Shown here piece after piece: positions 42,758-51,220 of a DNA stretch of 64,000 nt (position 1 is the first letter of the stretch; every line of letters begins with the position of its first letter). Position numbers and translations under genes: made by a program. The stretch is from Cerina litoralis (GTDB lineage: Bacteria; Bacteroidota; Bacteroidia; Flavobacteriales; Flavobacteriaceae), in assembly GCA_022008415.1 (NCBI GenBank), contig JAIRBC010000002.1, forward strand, positions 62,001 to 126,000. Direction: 5' to 3'. The notes beneath the pieces were generated by a model. It searched no databases and was not told where the DNA came from. It was given only the letters and a program-made list of their open reading frames with translations.

Positions 42758-44026
42758 ATGGACACAGGAATATTTACGGCTAATAATGCTTGGATGATGA
42801 TTTGTACGGCTCTCGTATTCTTCATGCACTTGGGATTTTCCCTATTAGAGATAGGACTTACCAGACAAAAGAACACCATCAACATCTTATTTAAAAACAT
42901 TTTTATCGTCTGTACCGGGATCCTACTGTACTATATGGCAGGATTCAATTTAATGTACCCCGGGGATTTCAACGGATTCTTTGGTTTCTCGGGTTTTGGA
43001 CTTTCACTGCCAGAAAATGGACTGACCCCTGATTACGCCAGCGGGGGATACACGTACTGGACCGATTTTCTATTTCAAGCCATGTTTGCAGCGACCGCGG
43101 CCACCATTGTTTCCGGTGCCGTTGCAGAGCGTGTTAAATTGGGAGGATTTATGGTCTTTACCATTATATATGTAGGCCTTGTGTATCCCATTGTGGGCTC
43201 ATGGCAATGGGGGGGCGGGTTCCTTGCAACCTTGGGAAATGAGGTAAACGCCGCCGGGGAACTGGTAAAGGAAGGTGGATTCCATGACTTTGCCGGATCT
43301 ACCCTGGTGCACTCCGTCGGTGGATGGGCCGCCCTGATCGCAATATATCTCTTGGGGCCGCGAATTGGAAAATTCGAGGATGGAAAAGCGAAGGCGATTC
43401 CCGGTCACAATATTCCTATTGCCACCGCCGGAGTGCTGATCTTATGGTTAGGTTGGTTCGGTTTTAATGGGGGATCCGTACTATCTGCCGATCCCGCAAC
43501 GACCTCTTTGGTGTTGGTCACTACTAGTTTGGCTGCAGCGGCAGGTGGTATGGCCGCCGTTACCTTCTCTACGCTACGCTACAAAAATTTTGACCTAACC
43601 ATGATGCTCAACGGAATCCTTGCCGGATTGGTGGGTATTACCGCAGGTGCTGATCTTATGTCTCCACTGGAAGCCATAACAATTGGTGCGATTTCCGGAG
43701 TTATAGTCGTACTCGGCGTCTCCCTAATGGATAAACTTAAACTGGACGACCCCGTTGGAGCCGTGCCCGTTCATCTTATCTGTGGTATTTTCGGCACCCT
43801 GGCGGTTGGTGTACTTGGGGCCAAAGCCGGGCTAGATCAATTTCTTTACCAGTTGGCAGGGGTCGGTAGCATTGCCTTTGCCTGCGTTTTGCCTACCTAC
43901 CTGATTATTGGCGCAATTAAGAAAACATTGGGTTTCCGAGTTTCAGCCCAGGAAGAAATGGAGGGCCTGGATATACACGAACATAAGATGGACGCCTATT
44001 CGGATTTTAGAACAAACGAGAATTAA
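42758..44026 (+). CDS. amtB: Ammonium transporter
   Basis: A 422-residue Amt/MEP/Rh channel with about eleven membrane helices. The conserved histidines of the pore lie in FAGSTLVHSVGG and VPVHLICGIFG; the Trp/Phe gate region includes WQWGGGFL. It imports ammonium and is gated by the preceding GlnK. It begins close to the membrane with no cleavable signal (MDTGIFTANNAWMMICTALVFFMHLGFS), as is usual in this branch. A perfect 10-bp hairpin follows the stop. Confidence 0.93.
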   Translation: MDTGIFTANNAWMMICTALVFFMHLGFSLLEIGLTRQKNTINILFKNIFIVCTGILLYYMAGFNLMYPGDFNGFFGFSGFGLSLPENGLTPDYASGGYTYWTDFLFQAMFAATAATIVSGAVAERVKLGGFMVFTIIYVGLVYPIVGSWQWGGGFLATLGNEVNAAGELVKEGGFHDFAGSTLVHSVGGWAALIAIYLLGPRIGKFEDGKAKAIPGHNIPIATAGVLILWLGWFGFNGGSVLSADPATTSLVLVTTSLAAAAGGMAAVTFSTLRYKNFDLTMMLNGILAGLVGITAGADLMSPLEAITIGAISGVIVVLGVSLMDKLKLDDPVGAVPVHLICGIFGTLAVGVLGAKAGLDQFLYQLAGVGSIAFACVLPTYLIIGAIKKTLGFRVSAQEEMEGLDIHEHKMDAYSDFRTNEN

Positions 44027-44041
44027 TTCATTGAAAAGAAA

Positions 44042-44067
44042 ACGGAGCGTTTTGCAGAACGCTCCGT
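44042..44067 (+). terminator. Hairpin after amtB
   Basis: ACGGAGCGTT (44042-44051) and AACGCTCCGT (44058-44067) form a perfect 10-bp stem with a TTGCAG loop, 15 bases after the amtB stop. The following CAATAACCTTTTC is only weakly T-rich, so termination is likely but may be partial, leaving the porin gene on the same transcript. Confidence 0.7.
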
Positions 44068-44145
44068 CAATAACCTTTTCCATTACAAAAGTAGCTACTA
44101 ACCTGTCAATTCCCTATTAAAGGAGTTGATTAAATCTTTTGAACT

Positions 44146-45186
44146 ATGAAAACGATTATAACCACAAATTACGTAAAAATTACTTTCTTATTAACATTTA
44201 TAATGACCACTGTTGAAATTTTTGCCCAAGAACCGGACATTATAGAAGAGCCAAAACCCAGGTTTGCCATCGGTGGCAGCGTGGACGCCTACTATAGGAC
44301 AAATTTGAGCGCAACCGATAAAGCAATTTTTGGTGAAGACGGAGATTCATTTCTTGCTCCAGCCACTTCCTTTGCCAACCAGACGGGTTTTGCCTTGGGC
44401 ATGGCCAATGTAATAGGAAGCTATGAAGGTGTAAAAACGGGAGCGGTTGCCGATCTAGTTTTTGGACCAAGAGGAGAACAAGCCGTATATGGCCTGAACT
44501 TAAACCAATTGTACGCCTATTGGAACGTTGCGGAATCCGTTAAGCTTACCTTGGGACGATTCAATACCTTCTTAGGTTACGAAGTTATCTCACCGGTCTC
44601 AAACTTCAACTACAGCACCTCATACCTGTTCTCCAGTGGACCCTTTTCCAACACCGGACTTAGAGCTGATTTTTCCTTTTCGGAAGACTTCAGCCTAATG
44701 TTGGCCTTTATGAACGTAACCGACGAGGATTACAACTTTACCGGCGAGTATTCCATTGGAGCCCAATTGGGGTACAAAGGACAATTCCTTAACCTTTATT
44801 ATGACGCAAAGGCAAAATTAGGATTCGAGGTAGATTACACAGGAGGTTTTAGTTTGACCGATGCCTTATATTTAGGACTCAATGCGGCTTACGCTGATAA
44901 CCATGGGACCGGGTTTGGTGGAGTAGCCGTTTATCCCCAATACAGTTTTAGCGACAGCTTTGGTCTTGGTCTAAGGGGCGAATATTTTGCTCAGCACATA
45001 GAAATGGTGGACGATGACCCAAGCGTTTTTGCAGTTACCGTAACGGGAAGCTATAAATTGGAAAATTTGACTATTAAGCCAGAACTACGTTTGGACAGTG
45101 GGTCGGATGCTATTTTCTTTGACTACGATATGAATCCCAGCAAGAGTTTGTCCTCTTTTTTGCTGGCAGCTATTTATTCATTCTAA
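44146..45186 (+). CDS. Porin-like outer-membrane beta-barrel protein
   Basis: A 346-residue outer-membrane protein with a signal peptide (ITFLLTFIMTTVEIFAQ) and a barrel of the porin family seen beside nitrogen genes in Bacteroidetes (BBP2-like): VDAYYRTNLSA, NQLYAYWNVAESVKLTLGRFNTFLGYEVISP, and the final FLLAAIYSF with terminal aromatic. It probably admits small nitrogenous solutes to the periplasm. It follows amtB after a hairpin, so it likely belongs to the nitrogen-controlled group. Confidence 0.83.
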   Translation: MKTIITTNYVKITFLLTFIMTTVEIFAQEPDIIEEPKPRFAIGGSVDAYYRTNLSATDKAIFGEDGDSFLAPATSFANQTGFALGMANVIGSYEGVKTGAVADLVFGPRGEQAVYGLNLNQLYAYWNVAESVKLTLGRFNTFLGYEVISPVSNFNYSTSYLFSSGPFSNTGLRADFSFSEDFSLMLAFMNVTDEDYNFTGEYSIGAQLGYKGQFLNLYYDAKAKLGFEVDYTGGFSLTDALYLGLNAAYADNHGTGFGGVAVYPQYSFSDSFGLGLRGEYFAQHIEMVDDDPSVFAVTVTGSYKLENLTIKPELRLDSGSDAIFFDYDMNPSKSLSSFLLAAIYSF

Positions 45187-45380
45187 AAACCCAAATATTT
45201 ATAAGTTTAAACAGGGGAGGCTGTCTACAAAGATTAATTAAACCAGGCGGCCAGGTCAAAGTCAAAATGTCTTGTTGACAAGATCGCAAAGCTTTCGACA
45301 GCGTTCGAACCGATAGGTTTAATGGCTTTTGTAGCGCGCCTCTTCCTACCCCTTAATTATATGAACCTGGATAGTACTTC
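45187..45380. other. Intergenic region between convergent genes
   Basis: 194 bases with a small stem (CTTGT/ACAAG near 45275). No clear terminator. Confidence 0.35.
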
Positions 45381-46688
45381 TTACGAAGTTACTGGTTCCC
45401 CATATAGGTCAAAATCGGCAGCATCAATGATTCTGAGATTTACAAAATCGCCAATCTTTACGTAATGTTGGGCCGCATCCACCAGCACCTCGTTATCCAC
45501 ATCGGGGGAATCGAACTCTGTTCGTCCCACAAAATAATTGCCTTCCTTGCGGTCGATGATGCAACGAAAGTTCTTACCTATCTTTTCTTGATTTAGCTCC
45601 CACGAAATCTGGGATTGCACTTCCATGATTTCCGAAGCACGCCGCTGCTTTACCTCTTCTGGAACGTCATCGGCCAAATTATAGGCGTGGGTGTTCTCTT
45701 CATGGCTGTAAGTGAAGCAGCCCAACCGCTCAAAGCGCATCGACATTACCCAACGTTTTAGCGTCTGGAAATCTTCTTCGGTTTCCCCGGGATAACCCAC
45801 GATCAAGGTAGTCCTGATAGTCATCTCTGGCACCGCCGCCCTAAAATCTTGGAGCAATTGGGTTGTCTTGGTTTGGGTTGTTCCCCGTCTCATACTTTTG
45901 AGGATAGAATCGGATATATGCTGCAAAGGGATATCCATATAATTACAGACCTTGGGCTCTTGGCGCATAACCTCCAGTACGTCCATTGGAAAACCTGTAG
46001 GGAAGGCGTAGTGCAAACGGATCCACTCAATTCCTTCCACTTTGACCAAAGCTCGAAGGAGTTCGGCCAAATTCCGCTTTTTATAGAGATCTAACCCGTA
46101 ATACGTCAGATCCTGAGCAATCAAAATAAGTTCCTTAACGCCCTTTGCGGCCAACTTCTCGGACTCCATGACCAATTCTTCCAGCGGTTTGCTCCTGTGC
46201 TTGCCACGCATCAGCGGGATGGCACAGAACGAACAAGGTCTATCACACCCCTCCGCAATTTTTAAATAAGCATAATTTTTAGGGGTTGTGGTAAGCCGCT
46301 CCCCGATAAGCTCGTGCTTGTAATCCGCCCCCAACGCCTTAAGCAGATTGGGCAGATCACTGGTGCCAAAATATTCATCCACGTTGGGAATCTCCTTTTG
46401 CAGATCCGGCTTATAGCGTTCACTAAGGCAACCGGTAACGAAGACCTTATCCAAATCGCCCACCTTCTTTTTTTGCACGTATTCCAAAATGGTATTAACG
46501 CTCTCTTCCTTGGCGTTGTTGATAAACCCACAGGTATTGATGACCACGATATTGCCCTCTCCCTCATGTACCACATCCTTATTATTGGCCTTCAACTGGC
46601 CCATGAGCACTTCTGAGTCGTAAACGTTCTTTGAACACCCCAGGGTTACAACGTTAATCTTGTTCTTTTTTATGGATTTTGTGCGCAT
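45381..46688 (-). CDS. rimO: Ribosomal protein S12 methylthiotransferase
   Basis: A 435-residue radical-SAM enzyme. The N-terminal UPF0004 domain starts VVTLGCSKNVYDSE and has the first cluster cysteines (CGFINNAKEES); the radical-SAM cluster CDRPCSFCAIP (CxxxCxxC) and a C-terminal TRAM domain (about 370-435) follow. It adds a methylthio group to the aspartate of S12. I chose the ATG at 46688. A TACTTTTG -7 box (46714-46707) lies 19 bases upstream, so earlier in-frame starts would precede the transcript. Confidence 0.93.
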   Translation of the reverse strand: MRTKSIKKNKINVVTLGCSKNVYDSEVLMGQLKANNKDVVHEGEGNIVVINTCGFINNAKEESVNTILEYVQKKKVGDLDKVFVTGCLSERYKPDLQKEIPNVDEYFGTSDLPNLLKALGADYKHELIGERLTTTPKNYAYLKIAEGCDRPCSFCAIPLMRGKHRSKPLEELVMESEKLAAKGVKELILIAQDLTYYGLDLYKKRNLAELLRALVKVEGIEWIRLHYAFPTGFPMDVLEVMRQEPKVCNYMDIPLQHISDSILKSMRRGTTQTKTTQLLQDFRAAVPEMTIRTTLIVGYPGETEEDFQTLKRWVMSMRFERLGCFTYSHEENTHAYNLADDVPEEVKQRRASEIMEVQSQISWELNQEKIGKNFRCIIDRKEGNYFVGRTEFDSPDVDNEVLVDAAQHYVKIGDFVNLRIIDAADFDLYGEPVTS

Positions 46689-46706
46689 GTAGCTATAAAT
46701 GAGGTG

Positions 46707-46714
46707 CAAAAGTA
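46707..46714 (-). promoter_or_regulatory. Candidate -7 element of rimO
   Basis: TACTTTTG on the minus strand matches TAnnTTTG, placed just upstream of the chosen rimO start. A TTG is 23 rather than 19 bases upstream, so the -33 is weak. Confidence 0.45.
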
Positions 46715-46870
46715 CGACTTGACGAGGGAAGTAGTCGCAATGTAAAGACAATTTTATGTTTTCGTCACGGGGGTAGCGATTCCAACCCTGGCCAAAAAGG
46801 GTTGTTGTTGTTTGGTTTCAGATCGTTCCAATGGTCCGTAATCTTTGGAATCCCAAATATAATGGTGGCT

Positions 46871-47824
46871 TTATTTAAAAAATGAATCTACAAATTCGAA
46901 CTTATTAAAAACTTGAAGATCCTCGATGCCCTCCCCTACTCCAATATATTTTACAGGGATTTGAAATTGGTCGGAAATCCCGATGACGACCCCGCCTTTT
47001 GCAGTCCCGTCCAATTTGGTGACGGCCAAGGAGTTTACCTCGGTAGCCTTTGTAAATTCCTTGGCCTGTTCAAAGGCGTTCTGACCGGTAGAACCGTCCA
47101 ACACCAAGAGTACGTCGTGTGGGGCATCGGGCACTACCTTTTGCATCACCCGTTTTACCTTGGAAAGTTCGTTCATTAAGTTGACCTTGTTGTGCAACCG
47201 ACCGGCGGTGTCTATAATGACCACATCGGCATTTTGGGTCACCGCGGAAGTCAAGGTATCAAAGGCCACGGAAGCGGGGTCGCTCCCCATTTTTTGCTTT
47301 ACGATAGGAACGGAAACCCGATCGGCCCAAATCTGAAGCTGATCTATGGCTGCGGCCCTAAAGGTATCTCCTGCGCCCAAGACAACCTTTAGTCCCTTCT
47401 GTTTGAATTGATGGGCCAACTTTCCAATGGTAGTAGTTTTCCCAACCCCGTTAACCCCAACGACCATGATCACATAGGGCCTTGTATCCTTGGGAACGCT
47501 AAACTCGGTTTCCTCACCGACGTGTGTTTCAGCAAGAAGTCCGGCAATTTCTTCCCGTAAAATTCCGTTCAATTCATCCGTGCCAACGTATTTATCGCGC
47601 GATACCCTGGCCTCTATTCGATTTATAATCTTTAGGGTAGTATTGACACCGACATCGGAAGTAACCAAAACTTCTTCCAAATTGTCCAATACGTCATCGT
47701 CCACTTTGGTTTTACCGACAACGGCCTTGCCCAATTTTGAGAAAAAACTGGACTTGGTTTTCTCTAGGCCCTTATCCAAGCTCTCTTTCTTTTGCGAAGA
47801 AAATATCTTTTTAAATAAGCTCAT
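46871..47824 (-). CDS. ftsY: Signal recognition particle receptor FtsY
   Basis: A 317-residue SRP receptor GTPase with an NG domain: GVNGVGKTTTIGKLAHQ (P-loop), DTAGRLHNKVNLM and AVTKLDGTAKGG. It docks ribosome-SRP complexes at the inner membrane. The acidic A domain of E. coli FtsY is missing; only a short lysine-rich N-terminus (MSLFKKIFSSQKKESLDKG) precedes the N domain, as usual in this phylum. The ATG at 47824 follows a promoter; the frame remains open for 33 codons upstream, but those precede the promoter. Confidence 0.95.
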   Translation of the reverse strand: MSLFKKIFSSQKKESLDKGLEKTKSSFFSKLGKAVVGKTKVDDDVLDNLEEVLVTSDVGVNTTLKIINRIEARVSRDKYVGTDELNGILREEIAGLLAETHVGEETEFSVPKDTRPYVIMVVGVNGVGKTTTIGKLAHQFKQKGLKVVLGAGDTFRAAAIDQLQIWADRVSVPIVKQKMGSDPASVAFDTLTSAVTQNADVVIIDTAGRLHNKVNLMNELSKVKRVMQKVVPDAPHDVLLVLDGSTGQNAFEQAKEFTKATEVNSLAVTKLDGTAKGGVVIGISDQFQIPVKYIGVGEGIEDLQVFNKFEFVDSFFK

Positions 47825-47832
47825 TTTGCGTT

Positions 47833-47865
47833 CTATAACTTTGGCCAAAGATATAAAAGTTATAG
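47833..47865 (-). promoter_or_regulatory. Inverted repeat over the ftsY promoter
   Basis: CTATAACTTT (47833-47842) and AAAGTTATAG (47856-47865) are perfect 10-bp arms with a 13-base centre. The left half includes CTTTGGCCAAAG (47839-47850), a perfect 12-bp palindrome. On the minus strand the centre contains TATCTTTG, a -7 match, so the structure covers the expected promoter just before the ftsY start. Confidence 0.6.
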
Positions 47866-48012
47866 ATAACCAACTATTGGGATGTTGCATAGAATGTATC
47901 GAATTCCAATTTCCGAACACCAAATTTCAAAATGGAATAGGAGACCCGATTAACCATGCAGAAAACAGGAATAATGGGGCAACAAAGGCTTGGGCTAAAA
48001 ACTTAAGACCAC

Positions 48013-48041
48013 AAAAAAAGCCGCTACCTTTAGGTAGCGGC
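48013..48041 (-). terminator. Terminator of the rpmB-rpmG-DUF4295 operon
   Basis: GCCGCTACC (48020-48028) pairs perfectly with GGTAGCGGC (48033-48041) over TTTA. On the minus strand seven T follow. It lies 24 bases beyond the DUF4295 stop and insulates ftsY. Confidence 0.9.
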
Positions 48042-48064
48042 CTTTGCAACAATTGCTTTGTTGC

Positions 48065-48217
48065 CTATTTTTTTGCCAACCATTCATTGACTACTTCGGG
48101 AGGCATAACCGACTCCGCAAAAGTGTAAGCCCCAGTTTTGGGCGATCTTACCATTTTTATGGCCTTTGTCATTCTTTTTGAACTTGTCTGTAAACTCGCT
48201 ACGGTCTTCTTTGCCAT
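48065..48217 (-). CDS. DUF4295 small protein, ribosome-associated candidate
   Basis: A 50-residue basic protein starting MAKKTVASLQTSSKRMTKAIKMV and ending EVVNEWLAKK, the DUF4295 family found in Bacteroidetes directly after rpmB and rpmG. Its basic character and fixed genomic place suggest a lineage-specific ribosomal protein; I recall a report of a new large-subunit protein (bL38) in Flavobacterium ribosomes, and this gene may be it, but I cannot confirm the link. It is 41 bases downstream of rpmG and ends before a strong terminator. Confidence 0.85.
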   Translation of the reverse strand: MAKKTVASLQTSSKRMTKAIKMVRSPKTGAYTFAESVMPPEVVNEWLAKK

Positions 48218-48258
48218 GACTACTGTGATTTGTTTCATTCCCGCGAAAGCGGGACTCT

Positions 48259-48441
48259 TTATTTAATTTCTTTGTGAACTGTCATTCTTTTAAGAATAGG
48301 ATTAAATTTCTTGATTTCCATCCTATCCGGAGTATTCTTCTTGTTCTTTGTGGTGATATACCTAGAAGTTCCAGGCATACCAGACTCCTTGTGCTCCGTA
48401 CATTCCAAAATAACTTGGATCCTGTTCCCTTTTTTTGCCAT
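48259..48441 (-). CDS. rpmG: 50S ribosomal protein L33
   Basis: A 60-residue L33: [18 protein letters not shown] followed by [22 protein letters not shown], the family core. It is the form with a single N-terminal cysteine (C14) rather than the four zinc-binding cysteines of the alternative, zinc-free/zinc-bound pair. It lies in the rpmB-rpmG-DUF4295 operon, 23 bases after rpmB. Confidence 0.95.
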   Translation of the reverse strand: MAKKGNRIQVILECTEHKESGMPGTSRYITTKNKKNTPDRMEIKKFNPILKRMTVHKEIK

Positions 48442-48464
48442 TGCTTTCTAAATTAATGGGATTA

Positions 48465-48698
48465 CTAAATCAATCCTTTTGCCTTTGCTTCCTTTATAAC
48501 TGCGGAAATCCCCTTTTTGTTGATACTCTTCAACGCTTTGTTGGATACCTTAAGTGTAACCCAACGATCTTCTTCAGGGATATAGAAGCGTTTCTTGGAA
48601 AGGTTAACATCGAACCTTCTCCTAGTTTTATTGATAGAAAAGGACACATTATTCCCAAACATGGCTCTCTTTCCAGTGAGTTCACAAACTTTTGACAT
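48465..48698 (-). CDS. rpmB: 50S ribosomal protein L28
   Basis: A 77-residue L28: MSKVCELTGKRAMFGNNVSFSINKTRRRFDVNL, with the family KKRFYIPEEDRWVTLKVS core and a C-terminal KAKGLI. It lies first in the ribosomal-protein operon. The N-terminal region has only one of the zinc-type cysteines, so this is the non-zinc form. A consensus promoter lies about 90-120 bases upstream, leaving an ~80-base untranslated leader. Confidence 0.95.
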   Translation of the reverse strand: MSKVCELTGKRAMFGNNVSFSINKTRRRFDVNLSKKRFYIPEEDRWVTLKVSNKALKSINKKGISAVIKEAKAKGLI

Positions 48699-48787
48699 TT
48701 CGCTACTTTTAGATTATTCCCCTCCAAAAAAAACTTCCCATAAAATCCGAAAGTTCGTCTACATGGAGTATATTTTTAAACAGGGTG

Positions 48788-48817
48788 CAAATTTAGATCT
48801 TTTTATGTGACCGACAA
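48788..48817 (-). promoter_or_regulatory. Promoter of rpmB-rpmG-DUF4295
   Basis: Minus-strand TTG (48817-48815), 19 bases, TAAATTTG (48795-48788): exact fit to the Bacteroidetes pattern. The start near 48781 would leave an 83-base leader, long enough for autogenous control by a ribosomal protein. Confidence 0.75.
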
Positions 48818-48826
48818 AATTCTTTA

Positions 48827-50074
48827 TCAGAATTTTAAAATTTCTTTTTGTAGGAGTTCGAAGGCCTTGTTGACCGACTTTTGAACGATCCTTTCCCGGT
48901 GGTTGCCCATGGTAAACCTTTGCGCGGACACCCCAGAAGGAGAGGCAATAGCGATGAAAACAGATCCAACATCTGCGTCGGAATCACCTTTGGTAGGTCC
49001 GGCGTTCCCGGTTGTAGCAATAGCAAAATCGGATTTCATCATTTTTCTGACGTTTATCGCCATGGACTCTGCCACTTCTTTACTGACGACCGAGTGTTTT
49101 TTTACCAGCTCTGGGGCCACATGGAGCACTTCTATCTTGGTCTCCGTGGCATAGCTGACAATACCCCCTTTAAAATAGGCCGATGCACCTGGGATGGCAG
49201 TAATTTGTTGGGCTATTTTTCCGCCGGTAAAACTCTCGGCAATGGCCAAGGTCATTCCCTTCTGGGTCATTACTTTGGCCACTAGGCCCTCTAAGGAATC
49301 CCCGTCCTCTTCCCCGTAAATAATATCACCTATAAGTCCGTAAAGTTTTTTAGACTCCGCTTCCACCGCCTTGTCAAGGACTGTATTGTCCCCACCTTTA
49401 GCGGTCAATCGCAAACGGACCATTCCTAAATTGGGAAGATAGGCCAATTTTATAAAGTTGGGAAGACCATCTTCCCAAGTTGCGATCTTTTCGGCAATGG
49501 TACTTTCGCCGACGCCGTAGGTTATAAAGGTTTTGTGAAGGATATATTCCCTTTTGAAATCCCGCAACAATTTGGGTATTACCTCGTTCAACATCAAACC
49601 CTTCATCTCAAAAGGGACCCCGGGAAGCGACACAAAGATCTTATCCCCCTTTTCCAGCCACATCCCTGGAGCGGTACCAAATTCATTTTTTAAAACAATG
49701 GCCTTTGATGGTACCAAGGCCTGTTTGCGATTGATTTCGGAGATGGGCGCGGAAAAATAATTTTTAAAGAGATCTTCAAGGTGCCTTAGGACTTCGGTAT
49801 CTTGAACCAGGGTATCCCCAAAATATTCACAAATCGTGAATTTGGTGATGTCGTCCTTGGTAGGCCCCAGGCCTCCGGTGACAATAATTATATCTGCACG
49901 TGATTCCGCCTCCTTTAAGGCAAGTAAAATATGGTCCTTATTGTCCTGTACCGAACTTATCTGAAAAACGGAAATTCCGATTTTGTTAAGTTCCTGGGCG
50001 ATGTAGGCAGAATTGGTGTCGATGATCTGTCCGATAAGGATCTCGTCCCCAATGGTAATAATTTCTGCAAACAT
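48827..50074 (-). CDS. cinA: CinA-like protein (nicotinamide-nucleotide amidase domain)
   Basis: A 415-residue two-domain protein. The N-terminal MoCF-like ADP-ribose pyrophosphatase part (about 1-170) has [18 protein letters not shown] and [14 protein letters not shown]; the C-terminal CinA/PncC amidase part (about 255-415) has [22 protein letters not shown] and [12 protein letters not shown]. The enzyme deamidates NMN to NaMN, recycling pyridine nucleotides. Its ATG shares a base with the stop of the Hpt gene (TAATG), so translation is coupled. This fits with pncA/pncB at 52529-54656 and nnrDE at 55851 as part of a cluster of NAD-maintenance genes. Confidence 0.93.
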   Translation of the reverse strand: MFAEIITIGDEILIGQIIDTNSAYIAQELNKIGISVFQISSVQDNKDHILLALKEAESRADIIIVTGGLGPTKDDITKFTICEYFGDTLVQDTEVLRHLEDLFKNYFSAPISEINRKQALVPSKAIVLKNEFGTAPGMWLEKGDKIFVSLPGVPFEMKGLMLNEVIPKLLRDFKREYILHKTFITYGVGESTIAEKIATWEDGLPNFIKLAYLPNLGMVRLRLTAKGGDNTVLDKAVEAESKKLYGLIGDIIYGEEDGDSLEGLVAKVMTQKGMTLAIAESFTGGKIAQQITAIPGASAYFKGGIVSYATETKIEVLHVAPELVKKHSVVSKEVAESMAINVRKMMKSDFAIATTGNAGPTKGDSDADVGSVFIAIASPSGVSAQRFTMGNHRERIVQKSVNKAFELLQKEILKF

Positions 50075-50412
50075 TAGAGGTTAAAATCATTTTTTAGCTC
50101 CGCAACCACCTGTTGTACATCTTTTTTCAACCTAGGGAACAGCTCCTCAATTTTTTCACTGTTCGCGGCACTTTTTCCCAAAGTTTCTATTTCCAGGGCC
50201 GTGGCACGTGTCTGCTCCATTCCCAAAATATCCACATTGGGTTTAATCTTGTGGGCCAATTGGTAGACGTTTTCATAATTTCGCTGCGCAATGGCCTTTT
50301 CCAAGAGCTCTAAATCCTCTGGCACCTCTTCCAAAAAAACAGAAATTACCGAAATGACAAATTCCTCATCCCCTTCTGCCATCTCATTTATTTTATCAAG
50401 ACTGTATATCAT
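50074..50412 (-). CDS. Stand-alone Hpt (histidine phosphotransfer) domain protein
   Basis: A 112-residue four-helix Hpt protein. The phosphorylated histidine is in [14 protein letters not shown] (H-x-x-K pattern). It relays phosphate between hybrid histidine kinases and response regulators, none of which are encoded nearby. It is coupled by TAATG overlaps to both the upstream FAH gene (50412) and the downstream cinA gene (50074), an unusual setting for a signalling protein. The coupling may reflect co-expression only. Confidence 0.85.
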   Translation of the reverse strand: MIYSLDKINEMAEGDEEFVISVISVFLEEVPEDLELLEKAIAQRNYENVYQLAHKIKPNVDILGMEQTRATALEIETLGKSAANSEKIEELFPRLKKDVQQVVAELKNDFNL

Positions 50413-51023
50413 TATTTTATATTTACCTTAAATATTTCCTTTTCTTCCAACGATCCCGAAAGGTAATCATTTGGTTGAATTTCACCAACACCTTTTGGGG
50501 TTCCCGTAAAAATAATGTCGCCCTTCTTTAACGTAAAAAATCGGGAAACATACACAATCAATTCATCAATTTTCCACAACATAAGATTAGTGTTGCCCCG
50601 CTGTACCTCCTCCCCGTTTTTACGCAATGAAAAATTTAGGTTGTTAAGGTCTTCATAATTGGTTTTTGGAACCCAACTTCCAATGACGGCGGCCCCATCA
50701 AAACCCTTGGCCTTTTCCCATGGCAAACCCTTCTCCTTTAATTTGGTTTGTAGGTCCCTGGCGGTAAAATCTATCCCAAGTCCGATTTCATCATAATAAG
50801 TGTGGACAAATTTTGGATCAATATGTTTACCTACCTTTTTGATCTTGACCAAAACCTCGACCTCATAGTGTACTTCCTTCGTAAACTCGGGAATATAAAA
50901 ATCCTGTTCTTTGGGAAGTATTGCCGAATCGGGCTTTATAAACACCACCGGTTCCGTGGGACGTTCGTTGGCCAACTCTTTAATATGTTCGGAATAATTC
51001 CGGCCTATACAAATGAGTTTCAT
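50412..51023 (-). CDS. Fumarylacetoacetate hydrolase-family protein
   Basis: A 203-residue FAH-fold protein of the short, prokaryotic type (LICIGRNYSEHIKEL, with PVVFIKPDSAIL and the closing GDIIFTGTPKGVGEIQPND). Metal-site residues Glu and Asp lie in YEVEVLVKIKKVG and GLGIDFTARDLQ. Members hydrolyse or decarboxylate acylpyruvates or oxaloacetate, so the exact substrate is open. TAATG coupling joins it to the Hpt gene; a run of 7-bp repeats lies on its upstream side. Confidence 0.88.
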   Translation of the reverse strand: MKLICIGRNYSEHIKELANERPTEPVVFIKPDSAILPKEQDFYIPEFTKEVHYEVEVLVKIKKVGKHIDPKFVHTYYDEIGLGIDFTARDLQTKLKEKGLPWEKAKGFDGAAVIGSWVPKTNYEDLNNLNFSLRKNGEEVQRGNTNLMLWKIDELIVYVSRFFTLKKGDIIFTGTPKGVGEIQPNDYLSGSLEEKEIFKVNIK

Positions 51024-51037
51024 GTTTTAGGTTATGA

Positions 51038-51194
51038 GTTAAGGGTTAAGGGTTAAGGGTTAAGGGTTAAGGGTTAAAGAAACTAAACCCACGACCTTTG
51101 TTTATTTTCTATTCTCTATTCTCTATTTTCTTGGTTCTTGGTTCTTGTTTCTTGTTTCTTGTTTCTTGTTTCTTGTTTCTTGTTTCTTGTTTCT
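51038..51194. repeat. Successive 7-bp tandem repeat arrays
   Basis: GTTAAGG repeats five times (51038-51072) plus a partial sixth to 51077. TATTYTC repeats four times (51103-51130). TTCTTGK repeats nine times (51128-51190) plus a partial copy to 51194. All have period 7 but unrelated units, so slippage of heptamers is the common theme. The block lies between the DnaQ-like and FAH genes. No coding function. Confidence 0.95.
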
Positions 51195-51220
51195 AGAAAA
51201 TGATGATATTGTGTAAATTA

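Noticed and set aside
51038-51194. CRISPR array or telomere-like repeat
   Set aside because: Units are 7 bp with no spacers; the GTTAAGG resemblance to telomeric repeats is superficial and the place is internal to a chromosome.
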